Shown here piece after piece: positions 54,201 through 63,225 of a DNA stretch of 64,000 nucleotides. Every line of letters starts with the position of its first letter. Within the stretch, counting starts at the first letter, position 1. The stretch is from Anoplopoma fimbria. Lineage: Eukaryota; Chordata; Actinopteri; Perciformes; Anoplopomatidae. The position numbers and the translations under genes were made by a program. Below the pieces are notes generated by a model that had not been told where the DNA came from, did not search any database, and was given only the letters and a program-made list of their open reading frames with translations. The DNA is taken from NCBI RefSeq assembly GCF_027596085.1, contig NC_072460.1:10955326-11019325 (forward strand). The letters run 5' to 3'.

Positions 54201-54706
54201 GCAGACAGCTGGAGGTTTAGGTTATCCAGAGAAGCAAGGTTGACTTGCAGAAAGAAAAACTTGATTCAAAGGCATTTTATCTCATATCTATGTCAATATT
54301 CTTTTATTGTATTGTCTCAGAAAGAATTACCTTGGATCTTTAGGGCACCAGACAGCCAGAGTCTCAACCCTTCAATCCTCACATTGTGTATCCACATCTC
54401 CATGTATTCAGAAAAACATTCCACATCTCCTTCTGAAAATGAAAACATTTTCAGAGATGTGGAAACACCGTTAACAACGACCCTTCATCACAGCAAAAAT
54501 ATATTTACCTGTTAATCTTGTTGTTGGGGTATGAATCCATTCTGTTGTCTGAATGGAAAGCCCGCTCCTCATGATGAAACATTGTAGAACACTAGAAAAA
54601 AAGGTATAACTCAACTTAGATTTTGAAAATTGTGATAGTCAAATTTTGTACAGCATTAAGCTACTTACATAGTTCTAAGTAGGATGCCCAATCTTATCTG
54701 ATCCAT
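50758..54706 (-). CDS. ciroz: secreted ZP-N-type protein, probable CIROZ/C1orf127 orthologue, 12 coding exons, 535 aa
   Basis: The - strand exons join in one open frame with GT-AG junctions throughout. The coding exons are 54669-54706, 54509-54591, 54331-54432, 54119-54243, 53871-54014, 53734-53772, 53430-53567, 53252-53336, 52655-52720 (less certain), 52363-52559, 52148-52265 and 50758-51230. The start MDQIRLGILLRTIVLQCFIM gives a hydrophobic signal peptide. Residues 40-378 are a Cys-containing beta-rich ectodomain of ZP-N type, with C46, C90, C111, C144, C158, C162, C249, C259, C271, C341 and C377. The tail from 379 is Ser/Thr-rich, with Asn-X-Thr sites and no membrane segment, ending WIWED. 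Synteny decides the name: in human, CIROZ lies next to TARDBP on the opposite strand. The family acts in the ciliated left-right organizer and is linked to heterotaxy. The family call is inference from architecture and neighbourhood, since no alignment was possible. Confidence 0.82.
51231..52147 (-). other. ciroz: last intron of ciroz
   Basis: A 917 bp AT-rich intron. No further in-phase exon was found on the - strand. The perfect palindrome at 51701-51736 is the only notable structure. Confidence 0.6.
51701..51736. repeat. perfect inverted repeat, 17-bp arms, 2-nt loop
   Basis: The left arm is tacttacctaaagtctt, the loop is tg and the right arm is its exact reverse complement. It lies in the last intron of ciroz. 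Each strand carries a donor-like GTAAGT inside the arm. Confidence 0.9.
52148..52265 (-). CDS. ciroz: ciroz coding exon 11
   Basis: The acceptor is TTTTCTTTTAAAG and the donor is GTGAGT. It encodes residues 340-378, beginning TCADRTQLLQPFYRVDVVLT, with C341 and C377 likely to pair and close the ectodomain. Confidence 0.86.
52363..52559 (-). CDS. ciroz: ciroz coding exon 10
   Basis: The acceptor is GTAAATTTCAG and the donor is GTAAGT. It is 197 nt and encodes residues 274-339. These include a basic patch FKRRMGLTKRGSR that might be a proprotein-processing site, then SEFVTLIIPTAQILQTK. Confidence 0.86.
52655..52720 (-). CDS. ciroz: ciroz coding exon 9 (candidate 22-codon exon)
   Basis: The acceptor is strong (GCTCTTTTGTCAG) and the donor GTAACA is weak. 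The exon is 66 nt, phase 1 at both ends and fully open; it encodes VTSLKGCLRLSYKQHMNKCS and so adds C259 and C271. Without it the frame also stays open, so it could be a cassette exon. Confidence 0.6.
53252..53336 (-). CDS. ciroz: ciroz coding exon 8
   Basis: The acceptor is TATTAAAACAG and the donor is GTGGGT. The exon encodes VLENEGEFLSLKLVSGQYAY and on to TCPK (residues 224-251), with C249, and ends in phase 1. Confidence 0.84.
53430..53567 (-). CDS. ciroz: ciroz coding exon 7
   Basis: The acceptor is TTATTTATTACAG and the donor is GTAAGA. The exon encodes 46 codons in phase 0, starting LQWSLSLSNHLVVALEDASL, with alternating hydrophobic residues like a beta sandwich. Confidence 0.86.
53734..53772 (-). 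CDS. ciroz: ciroz coding exon 6 (13 codons)
   Basis: The acceptor is TGTGTCTGTAG and the donor is GTAGCA. The micro-exon encodes VTRQVPHDNWNNE in phase 0. It is too short to stand out alone, but it fits the frame and spacing of its neighbours exactly. Confidence 0.78.
53871..54014 (-). CDS. ciroz: ciroz coding exon 5
   Basis: The acceptor is ATTCTTTACAG and the donor is GTAACT. This phase-0 exon of 48 codons starts NGFHALTLNLVKRINRFGG and includes C144, C158 and C162 (MMKCPVVSV, IQCDPECIQ). Confidence 0.87.
54119..54243 (-). CDS. ciroz: ciroz coding exon 4
   Basis: The acceptor is TTTCTGCAAG and the donor is GTATGT. The exon encodes residues 75-116, with C90 (LQLSACGFSLHRD) and C111 (RVSYTGCFVQ). 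This Cys pattern with a Tyr/Phe-X-Gly-Cys element is typical of ZP-N modules. Confidence 0.87.
54331..54432 (-). CDS. ciroz: ciroz coding exon 3
   Basis: The acceptor is CATTTTCAG and the donor is GTAATT; both ends are phase 1. The exon encodes EGDVECFSEYMEMWIHNVRI and on to residue 74. C46 is the first extracellular cysteine, followed by alternating hydrophobic residues as in a ZP-N strand. Confidence 0.85.
54509..54591 (-). CDS. ciroz: ciroz coding exon 2
   Basis: The acceptor is TTTTTTTCTAG and the donor is GTAAAT. The exon encodes IVLQCFIMRSGLSIQTTEWI and on to residue 40, the end of the leader and the start of the mature protein. Confidence 0.82.
54669..54706 (-). CDS. ciroz: ciroz coding exon 1 (start and signal peptide)
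   Basis: The ATG at 54706 opens MDQIRLGILLRT and a GTAAGT donor follows. It is the only upstream ATG that gives a hydrophobic leader in the frame of the next exon. The 38 nt end in phase 2. Confidence 0.75.
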
Positions 54707-55734
54707 GTCACTTCCACTGATGAAATCTTATGTGGGCAGTCTGACCCCGGCCTTTTTGTAGTTTAGTGGACTGATGTCATAAGGGTGTGCGACTCCATAC
54801 AGGGAGGGGGAATAAACCAGGTGTGTTTGCTATGACAGGTAAATGAGAAAAATGTCCCAAACAATGATCATTGTCTGCAGAAGGTGTGAAAAAGGGTTTC
54901 AAGGCAGTTGAAACCCCTCTTTTTTGTCAAGGTTTGGTTCATTGAAGAGATTTGCTGACGGTCCATTGTGAATCAACCTGTAAAATCCAGATTTACCGAT
55001 TTAATAATCTCAAGTATATTTTAAATAATCGTATGCCACAGTCTCACATACCGTCCAGCTTTTTATTGAAATCATATGATCTTTAAAATGAGGGAAATTT
55101 TAAAACAAAACTGTGACCAATGTTTTTCAAAAACACATTTTCATCAAATACATATATTTTACATTTATTATACCATTTTAGACATATCTCCATATAACTA
55201 ATCCTGACATGTTTGTTATTTTTCAAACTCTGGGATAATGTGGCCAATATTTGGCTGCACAGAAAAATAAGCTGCAACACTGGTGGATACATTTCATTCT
55301 CACATCATGATAACATTTTGAAAAGATAATATAGGTGGATTAGACATATAATGATCATAGCCAAATGTGGATTCAACTCATATAATACGGTTGACAAAAA
55401 TAAATTCCCCATTCTCATGGTGACATGGTATTAAATGCATTTAATATAATTTCTCAGTGCGCATGGTGCGCACCTTTTGTTTAGACTCTTGGCGCATCGT
55501 TACATGTAAGACTTCAAAGGGTAAATCAAGATCTTTAAACCGTTTCCATTGCAAGTTATTGAAAACGACAAAAGTAATACAGTTAACCACATAACGTCTA
55601 AGTCAGGCCTGCTTAAAGTTAACCGGCCAATGCTTACCTGGAGTTAAATAATTGACTTAATGTTCTCATTTTAATTTCTGGCATCCCCACGAAAACCTCA
55701 CAGTGGGCCCTCCCAACAGGATGATGTCATCTCT
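54707..55734. other. divergent intergenic region between ciroz and tardbp
   Basis: About 1 kb of AT-rich DNA between the ciroz start and the tardbp CpG-rich promoter. It should contain the ciroz promoter and 5' UTR on the - strand. No coding frame or recognised repeat is visible. Confidence 0.5.
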
Positions 55735-56264
55735 ACAAAGTGCGCAGCCATTTTGTTAGCTAGCTTGAGGTTATAGAGGTTAGCCGTGTGCTGCTGCATT
55801 GTATGTTGTCTTTACGCTTTTGTACGTAAATCTGAACGAACAAGATACTTTGTCGATGTTGATGTAAGCGTACAGTTCTCAGCCACACACTCGCAGACAA
55901 GAGGCGGACTCGTGCGTTTGTTGATAGTGAACACTGCGCGAAACTGAATGGTCATTCATCTTTCAAGCCGTCTTGGGTTTGCTAGCTTGTTAGCTAGCTA
56001 GCTGACTAACGTGTTTACGCGTGCTGCGAGCGGAGAAGAAAGCTAGTGACTGTTACAGCGTTGTTGAGTGAATGTTTGCGTCTCACAAAGTTTGTCTGTT
56101 TACGTTTGAGTACCTTTGTGTTTCAGTGGCGTCTCTCAGCTATCTGAAGTAACGTTAATCTACAGCGACGACCGACGCTACAGACTCTTGTGCATCATTC
56201 CCTGATTGAACTTTAGCTCCATCGGCTGCTTCCACTCGGACCAGCGACCGACCATTTAGAGACC
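55735..56264 (+). promoter_or_regulatory. tardbp: tardbp promoter and 5' UTR region
   Basis: This GC- and CpG-richer stretch sits immediately upstream of the tardbp ATG, unlike the AT-rich DNA further left. It has no obvious TATA box. A YY1-like GCCATTTTG occurs at 55747-55755, a motif often found near start sites of housekeeping genes. TAGC-type short repeats occur at 55980-56003. The true transcription start cannot be fixed from sequence. Confidence 0.6.
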
Positions 56265-56505
56265 ATGTCAGAGTTGTACATTCGTGTGGCCGAAGATGAA
56301 AACGAGGAGCCCATGGAGATCCCTTCAGAGGACGATGGCACTATTTTGCTGTCGTCGGTAGCGGCACAGTTTCCAGGAGCGTGCGGGCTGCGATACAGGA
56401 ACCCAGAGTCCCAGTGTATGAGGGGGGTCCGGCTCGTGGAGGGGGTCCTGCATGCACCCGAGAACGACTGGGGAAACTTGGTCTATGTCGTCAATTACCC
56501 TAAAG
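56265..56505 (+). CDS. tardbp: tardbp coding exon 1
   Basis: The start ATG sits in gagaccATGt and gives [20 protein letters not shown], the canonical TDP-43 N terminus. The exon encodes residues 1-80 plus one base of codon 81 and ends at a GTGAGA donor. Reading past the donor gives an extra short tail that is not part of the protein. Confidence 0.97.
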
Positions 56506-58739
56506 GTGAGATGGTTTGGGATGAACTAGATGGATCACGACCTTATGACCCACCATGATTTCTTTAATGCTCTTGTAAGTGAATGGGAGTTGATCCCTGC
56601 AGCCAGTTTCCAAAGAAGTGCTGTTAAAGCAGCCTATATGTGTGCTTTGGTATAGTAGTGCTTTGGTATAATGGTCCTACAGCCAGATATGAAGCTAATG
56701 TTCTCATACTTTTGTTCATGTATTGTAACTGTGCTGTCACAACCAGACAGTAGAGAGCTCAGAGGGTCTGTATTTTCATCTGATTATTACACCCTTTGTC
56801 TATGAACTGTGGCCTTGAAACAAAACAAAACTTTGCCTGATGTGACCCGTATCTATTTATTCTCCACAGATAACAAGAGAAAGATGGAAGAAATAGATGC
56901 TGCCTCAGCCGTGAAAGTGAAAAGGGGATTTCAGAAGACATCAGATCTCATTGTCCTCGGGCTGCCGTGGAAAACAACAGAACAAGACCTGAAAGATTAT
57001 TTCACTACCTTTGGGGAGGTCATCATGGTGCAGGTAGTGACATCTTGTCTCGTTCTGAATGTTTTTGTCAACATTTTTTTGTTAGGCTTAGAGTGTAATA
57101 CTGATATCTTATGATTCTGATTTAGTCTCCATTTGTAATTAAGCTTGCATGTCCTCTGTTCACTCCAGGTCAAGAGAGATTTAAAGACTGGCAACTCCAA
57201 AGGGTTTGGGTTTGTCCGGTTCACTGAGTATGAGACACAAACCAAAGTGATTGCTCAGAGACACATGATTGATGGACGATGGTGTGACTGCAAACTTCCC
57301 AACTCAAAGGTATTATGGGCACCACATTTGTGCAAGTATAGTCCTGAACCTCATGGTATACATAAATTCAGATTGTCTTTGGGTCAAGGGTCAGTTGATA
57401 AGATATTGGTGGTCATCATCTTGATTTTCTGCTCTAAGAAAAAGTATTTAACATTCAGAGCACCAATGAGCATGTGACCTGTTCTGCACTGCTCTCATAC
57501 AGCGGTTACAGCTGATATTTCTGTCCTGAATGGCAGCATTGTCGTAGAAGCATAGCACCCACCCTCTAGTTCCACCTCAGGTATACTCTGTCAGTACTGT
57601 TGGCACCATCAGCTGTTAGCCGCCGTTTTGCTGTCGCCATGTCGAGAGCTTTTGAGAGGCAATCGAAATGCTCCAAATCTTGGATCTTGCACCTTTTAAT
57701 GTGGATTTAATTTTCTTGTGGAGAAACTCATAACCTACAGTTTTAAGGAGGAAAGCAAAACTCTTTTCCATTTACAAGATATGTCAAACCTTGAAAAACA
57801 AACTGCAACAGTTTTTGCAATCTATCTCCTATTTCATTTACAACATTTGAAATGATACATTCACTGAATTGCTGTCGATCTAAACAACTGTTCTAGTTTT
57901 TCAATTGAAATGCACTTCACAAATGAAATGTTTAGAAAACTCATTCTGATTAAGTCAGAAGTATAACTTCTACTTAACTTATTGCTGTGCCTGTTTGTCC
58001 TCTCAGGCGTGTCCCGATGAGCCCATGCGGAGCCGTAAAATCTTTGTTGGCCGCTGTACAGAGGACATGACAACCGATGAGCTGAGGCAGTACTTCATGC
58101 AGTACGGCGAAGTCACTGATGTCTTCATCCCCAAACCTTTCCGGGCTTTTGCATTTGTCACGTTTGCCGATGACCAGGTGAGAATCACCATAAATGGCAG
58201 AGTTGGATTGTAAGTTGCTGGTATAATGATGACTACTGATAATATTCTCCTCAACTCTTTCTCAGGTTGCCCAAGCCCTGTGCGGAGAGGACTTGATCAT
58301 CAAGGGCATCAGTGTGCACATCTCCAATGCTGAGCCCAAACACAATAATAGTAGGCAAATGATGGATCGAGGGCGGTTTGGGGCTGGTGGGTTCAGTCAG
58401 GGCTATGGCAGTAATCGCGGTGGGATGGGCAGCGGTAGTGGTGGGGTTAACTTTGGGGCTCTCGGTCTGAACCCGGCAATGGTGGCTGCTGCTCAGGCAG
58501 CGCTGCAGAGCAGCTGGGGAATGATGGGCATGCTGGCTAACCAGCAGGGTCTGACCACAACGGCAGGCACACCCACTACAACCCGAGACCAGACCTATAG
58601 CTCTTCCAGCACCAGTTACAGCAGCCCCAGCTCAGCTAGCCTCGGTTGGGCTGCAGGCGCTAACACGGCCTCCAGCGGTGGCTTCAGCTCTGGCTTTGGC
58701 ACCTCTATGGAGTCTAAGTCTTCTAGTTGGGGAGTTTAG
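56265..58739 (+). CDS. tardbp: TDP-43 (TAR DNA-binding protein), 5 coding exons, 396 aa
   Basis: Encodes TDP-43, a nuclear RNA/DNA-binding protein that binds UG-rich RNA and controls splicing, 3' end choice and mRNA stability. The coding exons are 56265-56505, 56870-57033, 57169-57309, 58007-58177 and 58266-58739; all junctions are GT-AG and the joined frame is open (1191 nt). Residues 1-80 form the N-terminal oligomerisation domain. A bipartite NLS lies at 83-99 (KRK, then KVKR). RRM1 spans about 105-178, with RNP2 LIVLGL at 107 and RNP1 KGFGFVRF at 146 (F148, F150). RRM2 spans about 193-260, with F230 and F232. A Gly/Ser/Thr-rich tail follows, with the conserved helix [20 protein letters not shown] at 308-327 and end SSSWGV. 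The tail is about 20 residues shorter than in human (414 aa total) and poorer in Gln/Asn. Teleosts have tardbp and tardbpl paralogues; synteny with the CIROZ-like gene leans to tardbpl, but this is not proven here. Confidence 0.97.
56870..57033 (+). CDS. tardbp: tardbp coding exon 2
   Basis: The acceptor is TTCTCCACAG and the donor is GTAGTG. The exon encodes residues 81-135: the basic NLS and the first half of RRM1, including [20 protein letters not shown]. It is 164 nt and completes codon 81 from exon 1. Confidence 0.96.
57169..57309 (+). CDS. tardbp: tardbp coding exon 3
   Basis: The acceptor is TTCACTCCAG and the donor is GTATTA. The exon is 141 nt and encodes residues 136-182, holding RNP1 of RRM1 ([15 protein letters not shown]) and the conserved [16 protein letters not shown]. 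Confidence 0.96.
57491..57700. repeat. dispersed repeat copy in tardbp intron 3
   Basis: This segment aligns in the same orientation with 13634-13860. Shared blocks include caCCCACCCTC-AGTTCC, CTGTCAG-ACTGTT and CCATGT-GAGAG, followed by AT-GAAATGCTC-like words. It is an old, diverged copy of an interspersed family; the class is not recognised. Confidence 0.6.
58007..58177 (+). CDS. tardbp: tardbp coding exon 4
   Basis: The acceptor is TGTCCTCTCAG and the donor is GTGAGA. The exon is 171 nt and encodes residues 183-239, the inter-RRM linker ([11 protein letters not shown]) and most of RRM2 ([10 protein letters not shown], then [14 protein letters not shown]). The intron that follows is only 88 nt. 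Confidence 0.96.
58266..58739 (+). CDS. tardbp: tardbp coding exon 5 (end of RRM2 and low-complexity tail)
   Basis: The acceptor is ACTCTTTCTCAG. The exon encodes residues 240-396: [20 protein letters not shown] closes RRM2, followed by Gly-rich, helix, Thr/Ser-rich and Gly/Ser-rich segments, then TAG at 58737. The tail is the prion-like region that drives phase separation in the family. Confidence 0.96.
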   Translation, partial: VAQALCGEDLIIKGISVHISNAEPKHNNSRQMMDRGRFGAGGFSQGYGSNRGGMGSGSGGVNFGALGLNPAMVAAAQAALQSSWGMMGMLANQQGLTTTAGTPTTTRDQTYSSSSTSYSSPSSASLGWAAGANTASSGGFSSGFGTSMESKSSSWGV

Positions 58740-59975
58740 ATAGATTAGAGTTGCGCTTTTCTGTTGCTATTAGGCTAATCTGGTAAGTATACATGCAGTG
58801 GGGAACTGCTTATATCTTGTGTTCCTATTATTAAAATATACTGCCTTTTATTTTGTTAAAGAGAGAATTTATACTTACGTGTGACTGATAATGTAGTCAT
58901 GCATTGAGTGGGTGAAAAGTTTAGTTTGTTAGTGGAAACTGCCACACTGCATTTTGTTTTGATTTTAAATGTTAAACACAGATCACTGTGCATGAGAGAT
59001 AAATATTTATAAACATGCACGAGTATCTTGAGAGCCCCCTCGTCCCCTTGTAAAATGAGCTTGATATAATTGTATATCTGTATGCAGTTCATTGCTTCTT
59101 TTTGTTTTGACGTCATTTGGAAACGCCTTCATGAAAATCTCTTCTGCAGTTCACCAACTCTTTCCCAATTTCCCGGGAGGAAGCGCCTCATTGGCTGCAA
59201 TGTTCGACAGATCTCAGTATCAATTCCCCTCTTCCCATGTGTAAATGCTTTGCCATCAAAGAACACAGCTTCACTCTGCATATACTGTGTTAGACGGTGG
59301 GTGTTGTCTTTTTTTCCTCTCCCCTTTTTAAGGATATAGAAATCTTGTCTGCTCTTGTCGCTTTTCAAGATCAATGAGTGGGATTGATGTTGGACCGAGT
59401 GAGAGTGAGCGAACGGGAGAGCAAATTGAAAGAAGTGTGAGAAGGACTGTTTGTGCGAATATATTTTTTTTTTTTTTTTTTTTTTTTTTAAGAGACAAAT
59501 GCCTGCGAGAGTTGAGAAGAACCTGTGGCTTTGTGCGAGTGTGAGAGGACGAAGCAAGTACGAGTGTGTCCCAAATGGCCATCACAAGGACATTTATTGC
59601 ATCTCGAGATCCCTATGGTCTCTGCTTTGTCTCATCATTTTCTATCAACCTTAATTCTTAAAAAAACAGTGAAATGTCAAGTGCTATGAGTATTTGTACC
59701 TTTTCGTAGCTTTCTCTTGCTGTGTGATTTAATGTGAATGCTGTGTCTGGTTGTTTGCTTTATTTTCTCCTTGTTACCACCCTCTCTGTGTGAAAATGTG
59801 ACTCTGTGCTGGTGAAGTCTGTGTGGGAAAACACTGATGGTGTGTTTAAGTTTGAGGTTGGTGTGGTGAATGTTTGAAAAGTTCCCATTGAAAGTTTGTG
59901 TTTGAAGTGGTTACGAATGCTTTTTCTATGTTTTGTGAATCAAAGGGAAGTCTGAAATAAAACTGAATTTGACTA
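58740..59975 (+). other. tardbp: tardbp 3' UTR, GU-rich, proximal poly(A) site
   Basis: No coding frame continues after the TAG. An AATAAA lies at 59956-59961 in gaAATAAAactg, a credible proximal poly(A) signal. The stretch 59715-59945 is rich in TG and TTG words, the type of RNA TDP-43 binds; the family autoregulates through its own 3' UTR. A run of 27 T lies at 59463-59489. The UTR role is inferred from position and family knowledge. Confidence 0.65.
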
Positions 59976-60813
59976 GGTATAATACACTCTTGACAGTGAC
60001 TTATTTTTGCCTTCACATTAATTGAAATGCCAACACTTTAATTCACATGTATAGGGACCTCGGACATGGACAGCCCAGGTTTTCGTCAGAATCCAGGTTG
60101 GAGTCAGTTATGGAGAAGCTGAAGACATTGTTGGGTGGGCCGGCACAAACCAAAACCAACAATGGAATTGCTGCACGACTGCCTTAGTCCTGAAAAGGAT
60201 CTTCTTCACTTCACTAGCAAGAAACCTCGGACCATCCCGTAATCAAATTTAGAGCGGACCATACTCAATTGGGCAGAGGTATTTGTTCATACCTACAAAT
60301 GTCACAAATAGGACCGAAGTCACTTCAACAGTTTGGCAGCGGTCATTCTTATTTTTCCCAAAACCTGTGAAACACAAAGTCTGCCTTTTAATCTGAAACA
60401 TGCATTTCTGTCAGTGAATGCTTTTATTCTTTGTCCTCGTAACACTCACTGTTAACTTATGAAAGTATTATCTGGTAGGTTTCTTTTCAATGTGATCAAA
60501 AAGCATTTCAACAAGGCAAGATGTTTCTGTTATTTTTTTTTTTATCCTGATTGTAAAGTGGATGGAATGTATCACTAAGAGATTTAAAAAAGGGATTTAA
60601 ACAACTGATTGAACATGCCAGCAGGAATTTTCACTTTCTGTATTGAGATATTTTAGTATTGCGGTGTAAAATAAACAGGTTTTTGAGTTTTTAATCACCT
60701 GTCGTCTCTCAATGTAGAAAGTATTTTTCTTACAGGACTCCACCGCCAACAGTTATTTTTTACAGTTGTCCATGCCTTCAATTGAGTCAGTTTCGAAACA
60801 TGTACTGCTCTTT
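59976..60813. other. downstream of tardbp, possible distal 3' UTR
   Basis: No gene-like frame. It may be transcribed if the distal poly(A) signal at 60670 is used. Confidence 0.4.
60670..60675 (+). terminator. tardbp: possible distal poly(A) signal (AATAAA)
   Basis: The hexamer occurs in tgtaaAATAAAcaggtttttg, about 700 bp past the proximal signal. Vertebrate TARDBP uses several poly(A) sites, so this is a plausible distal one, but the hexamer alone is weak evidence. Confidence 0.35.
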
Positions 60814-61970
60814 GTTGTCAAAAAGTCATAGTATAGTATCTCGAAAAAAGTCATAGTATAAAATGTTGAAAAAAAGCCATAGTATAGTATGTCTAAAAAA
60901 AATAATAGTACAGTATGTCAGAAAAAGTTTAGCAAGTAATAAAAGTCAAAGTATGTCAATAAAAGGCATGGTATTTGTCCAAATAAGTCTAACAAGTCAA
61001 AAAAGTTAAGTCACATTTTAATCCGTCCATAGTATATTATGTCCAAAAAATCCCTAGTTTTACAAGTAAAAAAGGTCATAGTATAATGTCGAAAAAAGTC
61101 ATAGTACATGTCCAAAAGAGGAATAGTTTAACAAGTTGAAAAAAAGTCGTAGTATATTTCCAAAAAAGGCAATAAAAAAAGTCTTGGTATAGTATTTCAA
61201 AAACAGTCGTAGCATAACATGTCAAAAAAAGTCATAGTGTATATATATGTAAAAAAAGTCAAATTATAGCATGTCGAAAACCGTCATGTAAAAAGTCCCT
61301 TTGTAGCATGACCTAATATAAAATCTTCAAAAAGGTCAAAGTAGTATGTTCGAAAAAAAGTCTTAGTATAGTATGTCAAAAAAATTCATAGTTTAACAAG
61401 TCAGAAAAAAAGTCATAGTATGTCTAAAAAAAGTCATTTAAAAAGTAACCTTGTGGCATGACCTAGTATAAAATGATGAAAAATTTCTTAAAGTAGTATG
61501 ATCAAAAAAGAAGTCATAGTATAGTATGTCAAAAAAAAAGTCTTGGTATAAAATGTTGAAAAGAGCCATAGCATAGTATGTTGAAAAAATTCATTGTTAA
61601 ACAAATTGAAAAAAAAGTCATAGTACAGTATGTCAAAAAATCCATAGTTTAACAAGTCATAAAAGTCATAGTATAATCTGTCCAAAAAAAGCAATGAAGT
61701 TATAGCATAGAATTTCGGAATAAGTCAGATTTACACCAGTCAAATTGTAATGCGTGCCGGAAAAAGTAATACTATAGTATTTTGAAAAAAGGTAGTATAG
61801 TATGTCAAAAAAAATCTTAGTTTAACTAGTTGAAAAAAGTCATAGCATGGTATGTCGCAAAAAGTTATTGTAATGTATCATAAAAAAGTCTTACAAAAAG
61901 TCATAGCATAGTTAAAAAATAAAGTATTTTTAAAAAGCCACAGTATGGTATTTCTTAAATAACGTCATAG
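60814..61970. repeat. AT-rich minisatellite with about 150 bp higher-order period
   Basis: About 1.15 kb built from degenerate copies of gtcatagtatagtatgtc followed by an A run, with a variant gtttaacaagtc. A longer unit repeats: aaaaagtccctttgtagcat near 61291 recurs as aaaaagtaaccttgtggcat near 61441, about 150 bp apart. The long frames on the - strand are by-products of the repeat. Confidence 0.9.
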
Positions 61971-63160
61971 ATTTATATCATATTTTTTAAACATTTAAAG
62001 TATTTAATCAAATAAATCTTTCTTTCTTTATAATTATAATATTTGAATCAGTTTTCACAATCTTTAATGTCATGCAACCAACACAATATTTTAAGCAGCT
62101 TGAAACAATTTTGTTGTTGATATTCACTTTCTGGCTATGTAGTTGATTTTGTATCAGAACACCGTTAAGTAGAGAATGTTTGATCTCGATGAATTGATTG
62201 GCATTTGTTGTCCTGTCTTCCTCCCCCTGCTTCATTATGCATCATTATACAGTCTGGTGTCGCCTTGCTGCCTGCTTTGTCTGCAGATGACTCAGCAGCC
62301 TCATCCTCCACCTGCACTGTTCTTTGCTTTAATTAAGCATTCAAGAAGAGGAATAGGTTCACAGACATTTAGTTTTCTTTAACCAATGGGAGGAATCCAA
62401 ATAACAGAGTAGCAAAAACTGCAGCTCACTTGCAGTTTCTAGTATTTGAAGTGTATGTATGTGGTTAAGCGTATGAACGACGTGTTTGTTCTGCTGTGTT
62501 CCCCTTCAGGATCAAAGCTCTGCCAAGAGGAGTCAAACCAGAAGGTCTTTTAAGCATCCCAGGACGGTTCAATAGAAGAAAGAAGCTATTGTAGCTCAGG
62601 TGCACTGAGGTGAGGCTGTGTTAACTGTTTAACAGCAGCTGTGACACAGTCTTGTTAGGTATAATGTTCCTCACTGCTGTGGGGGTGAAAGCATCGCTGT
62701 TTGCGTGTTTGTTTCAGCAACTGACAGAACAGCTGAGAACAATCCCCTGATGAGGCTTTAGAGAACACGGCAGGGAAAAGAGTGCTTATACACGCTCTAC
62801 TATGACTAATTATTTCTTGTTCTTTCGGGGGCCGATTATGCTTCTATTAGACAGCCAAATGTACAGAGATTAAATTAAATAATGGGACTGAAAGATGGGG
62901 AATGACATTAAACAAGGCTCCCCAGCCAGATGTGAGCCAGGGACTTTGAGGTTAGGCCTCAGCGCACCCAATGAAGCAGTCATACAACCCCTCATCTCAG
63001 GTTGAATGTGTCAAGGACTTGCAAACATTTTAACAAACAGATTTTCTGCTCAAACCTGAATATTTATAAGAGTCCTGAGGAAATAAAACTTTTCCTCAGA
63101 AATGACCAAGAACAATATTTTAATTAATTCCATGTTCCATTTTTATGACCCCTCAGCTTC
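61971..63160. other. intergenic, no gene called
   Basis: A good acceptor (TGTGTTCCCCTTCAG) ends at 62509 and opens a 28-codon frame that includes KALPRGVKPEGLLSIPGRFN before TAG. No partner exon is seen. It could be an alternative 3' exon of tardbp or chance. Confidence 0.4.
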
Positions 63161-63225
63161 ATCTTGCGACCCATTCAAAGGGTCCACTATGACCCACAGG
63201 TTGTAAACCACTGATCCAGACTCTC
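63161..63225. repeat. possible DNA-transposon end relic
   Basis: gacccacaggttgtaaacca at 63191 followed by ctg resembles the terminal part of hAT-like repeats frequent in vertebrates. The other end was not found. Confidence 0.35.

Noticed and set aside
58856..59654. Several open frames in the tardbp 3' UTR
   Set aside because: They cross the T run or lack any start context or domain; UTR is the simpler reading.
61488..61694. Phe/Leu/Tyr-rich - strand frame that looks like membrane protein
   Set aside because: A by-product of the AT-rich minisatellite read on the pyrimidine strand.
60814..61970. Regularly spaced repeats suggesting a CRISPR array
   Set aside because: Units are degenerate and contiguous with no unique spacers of constant length, and the host is a vertebrate.
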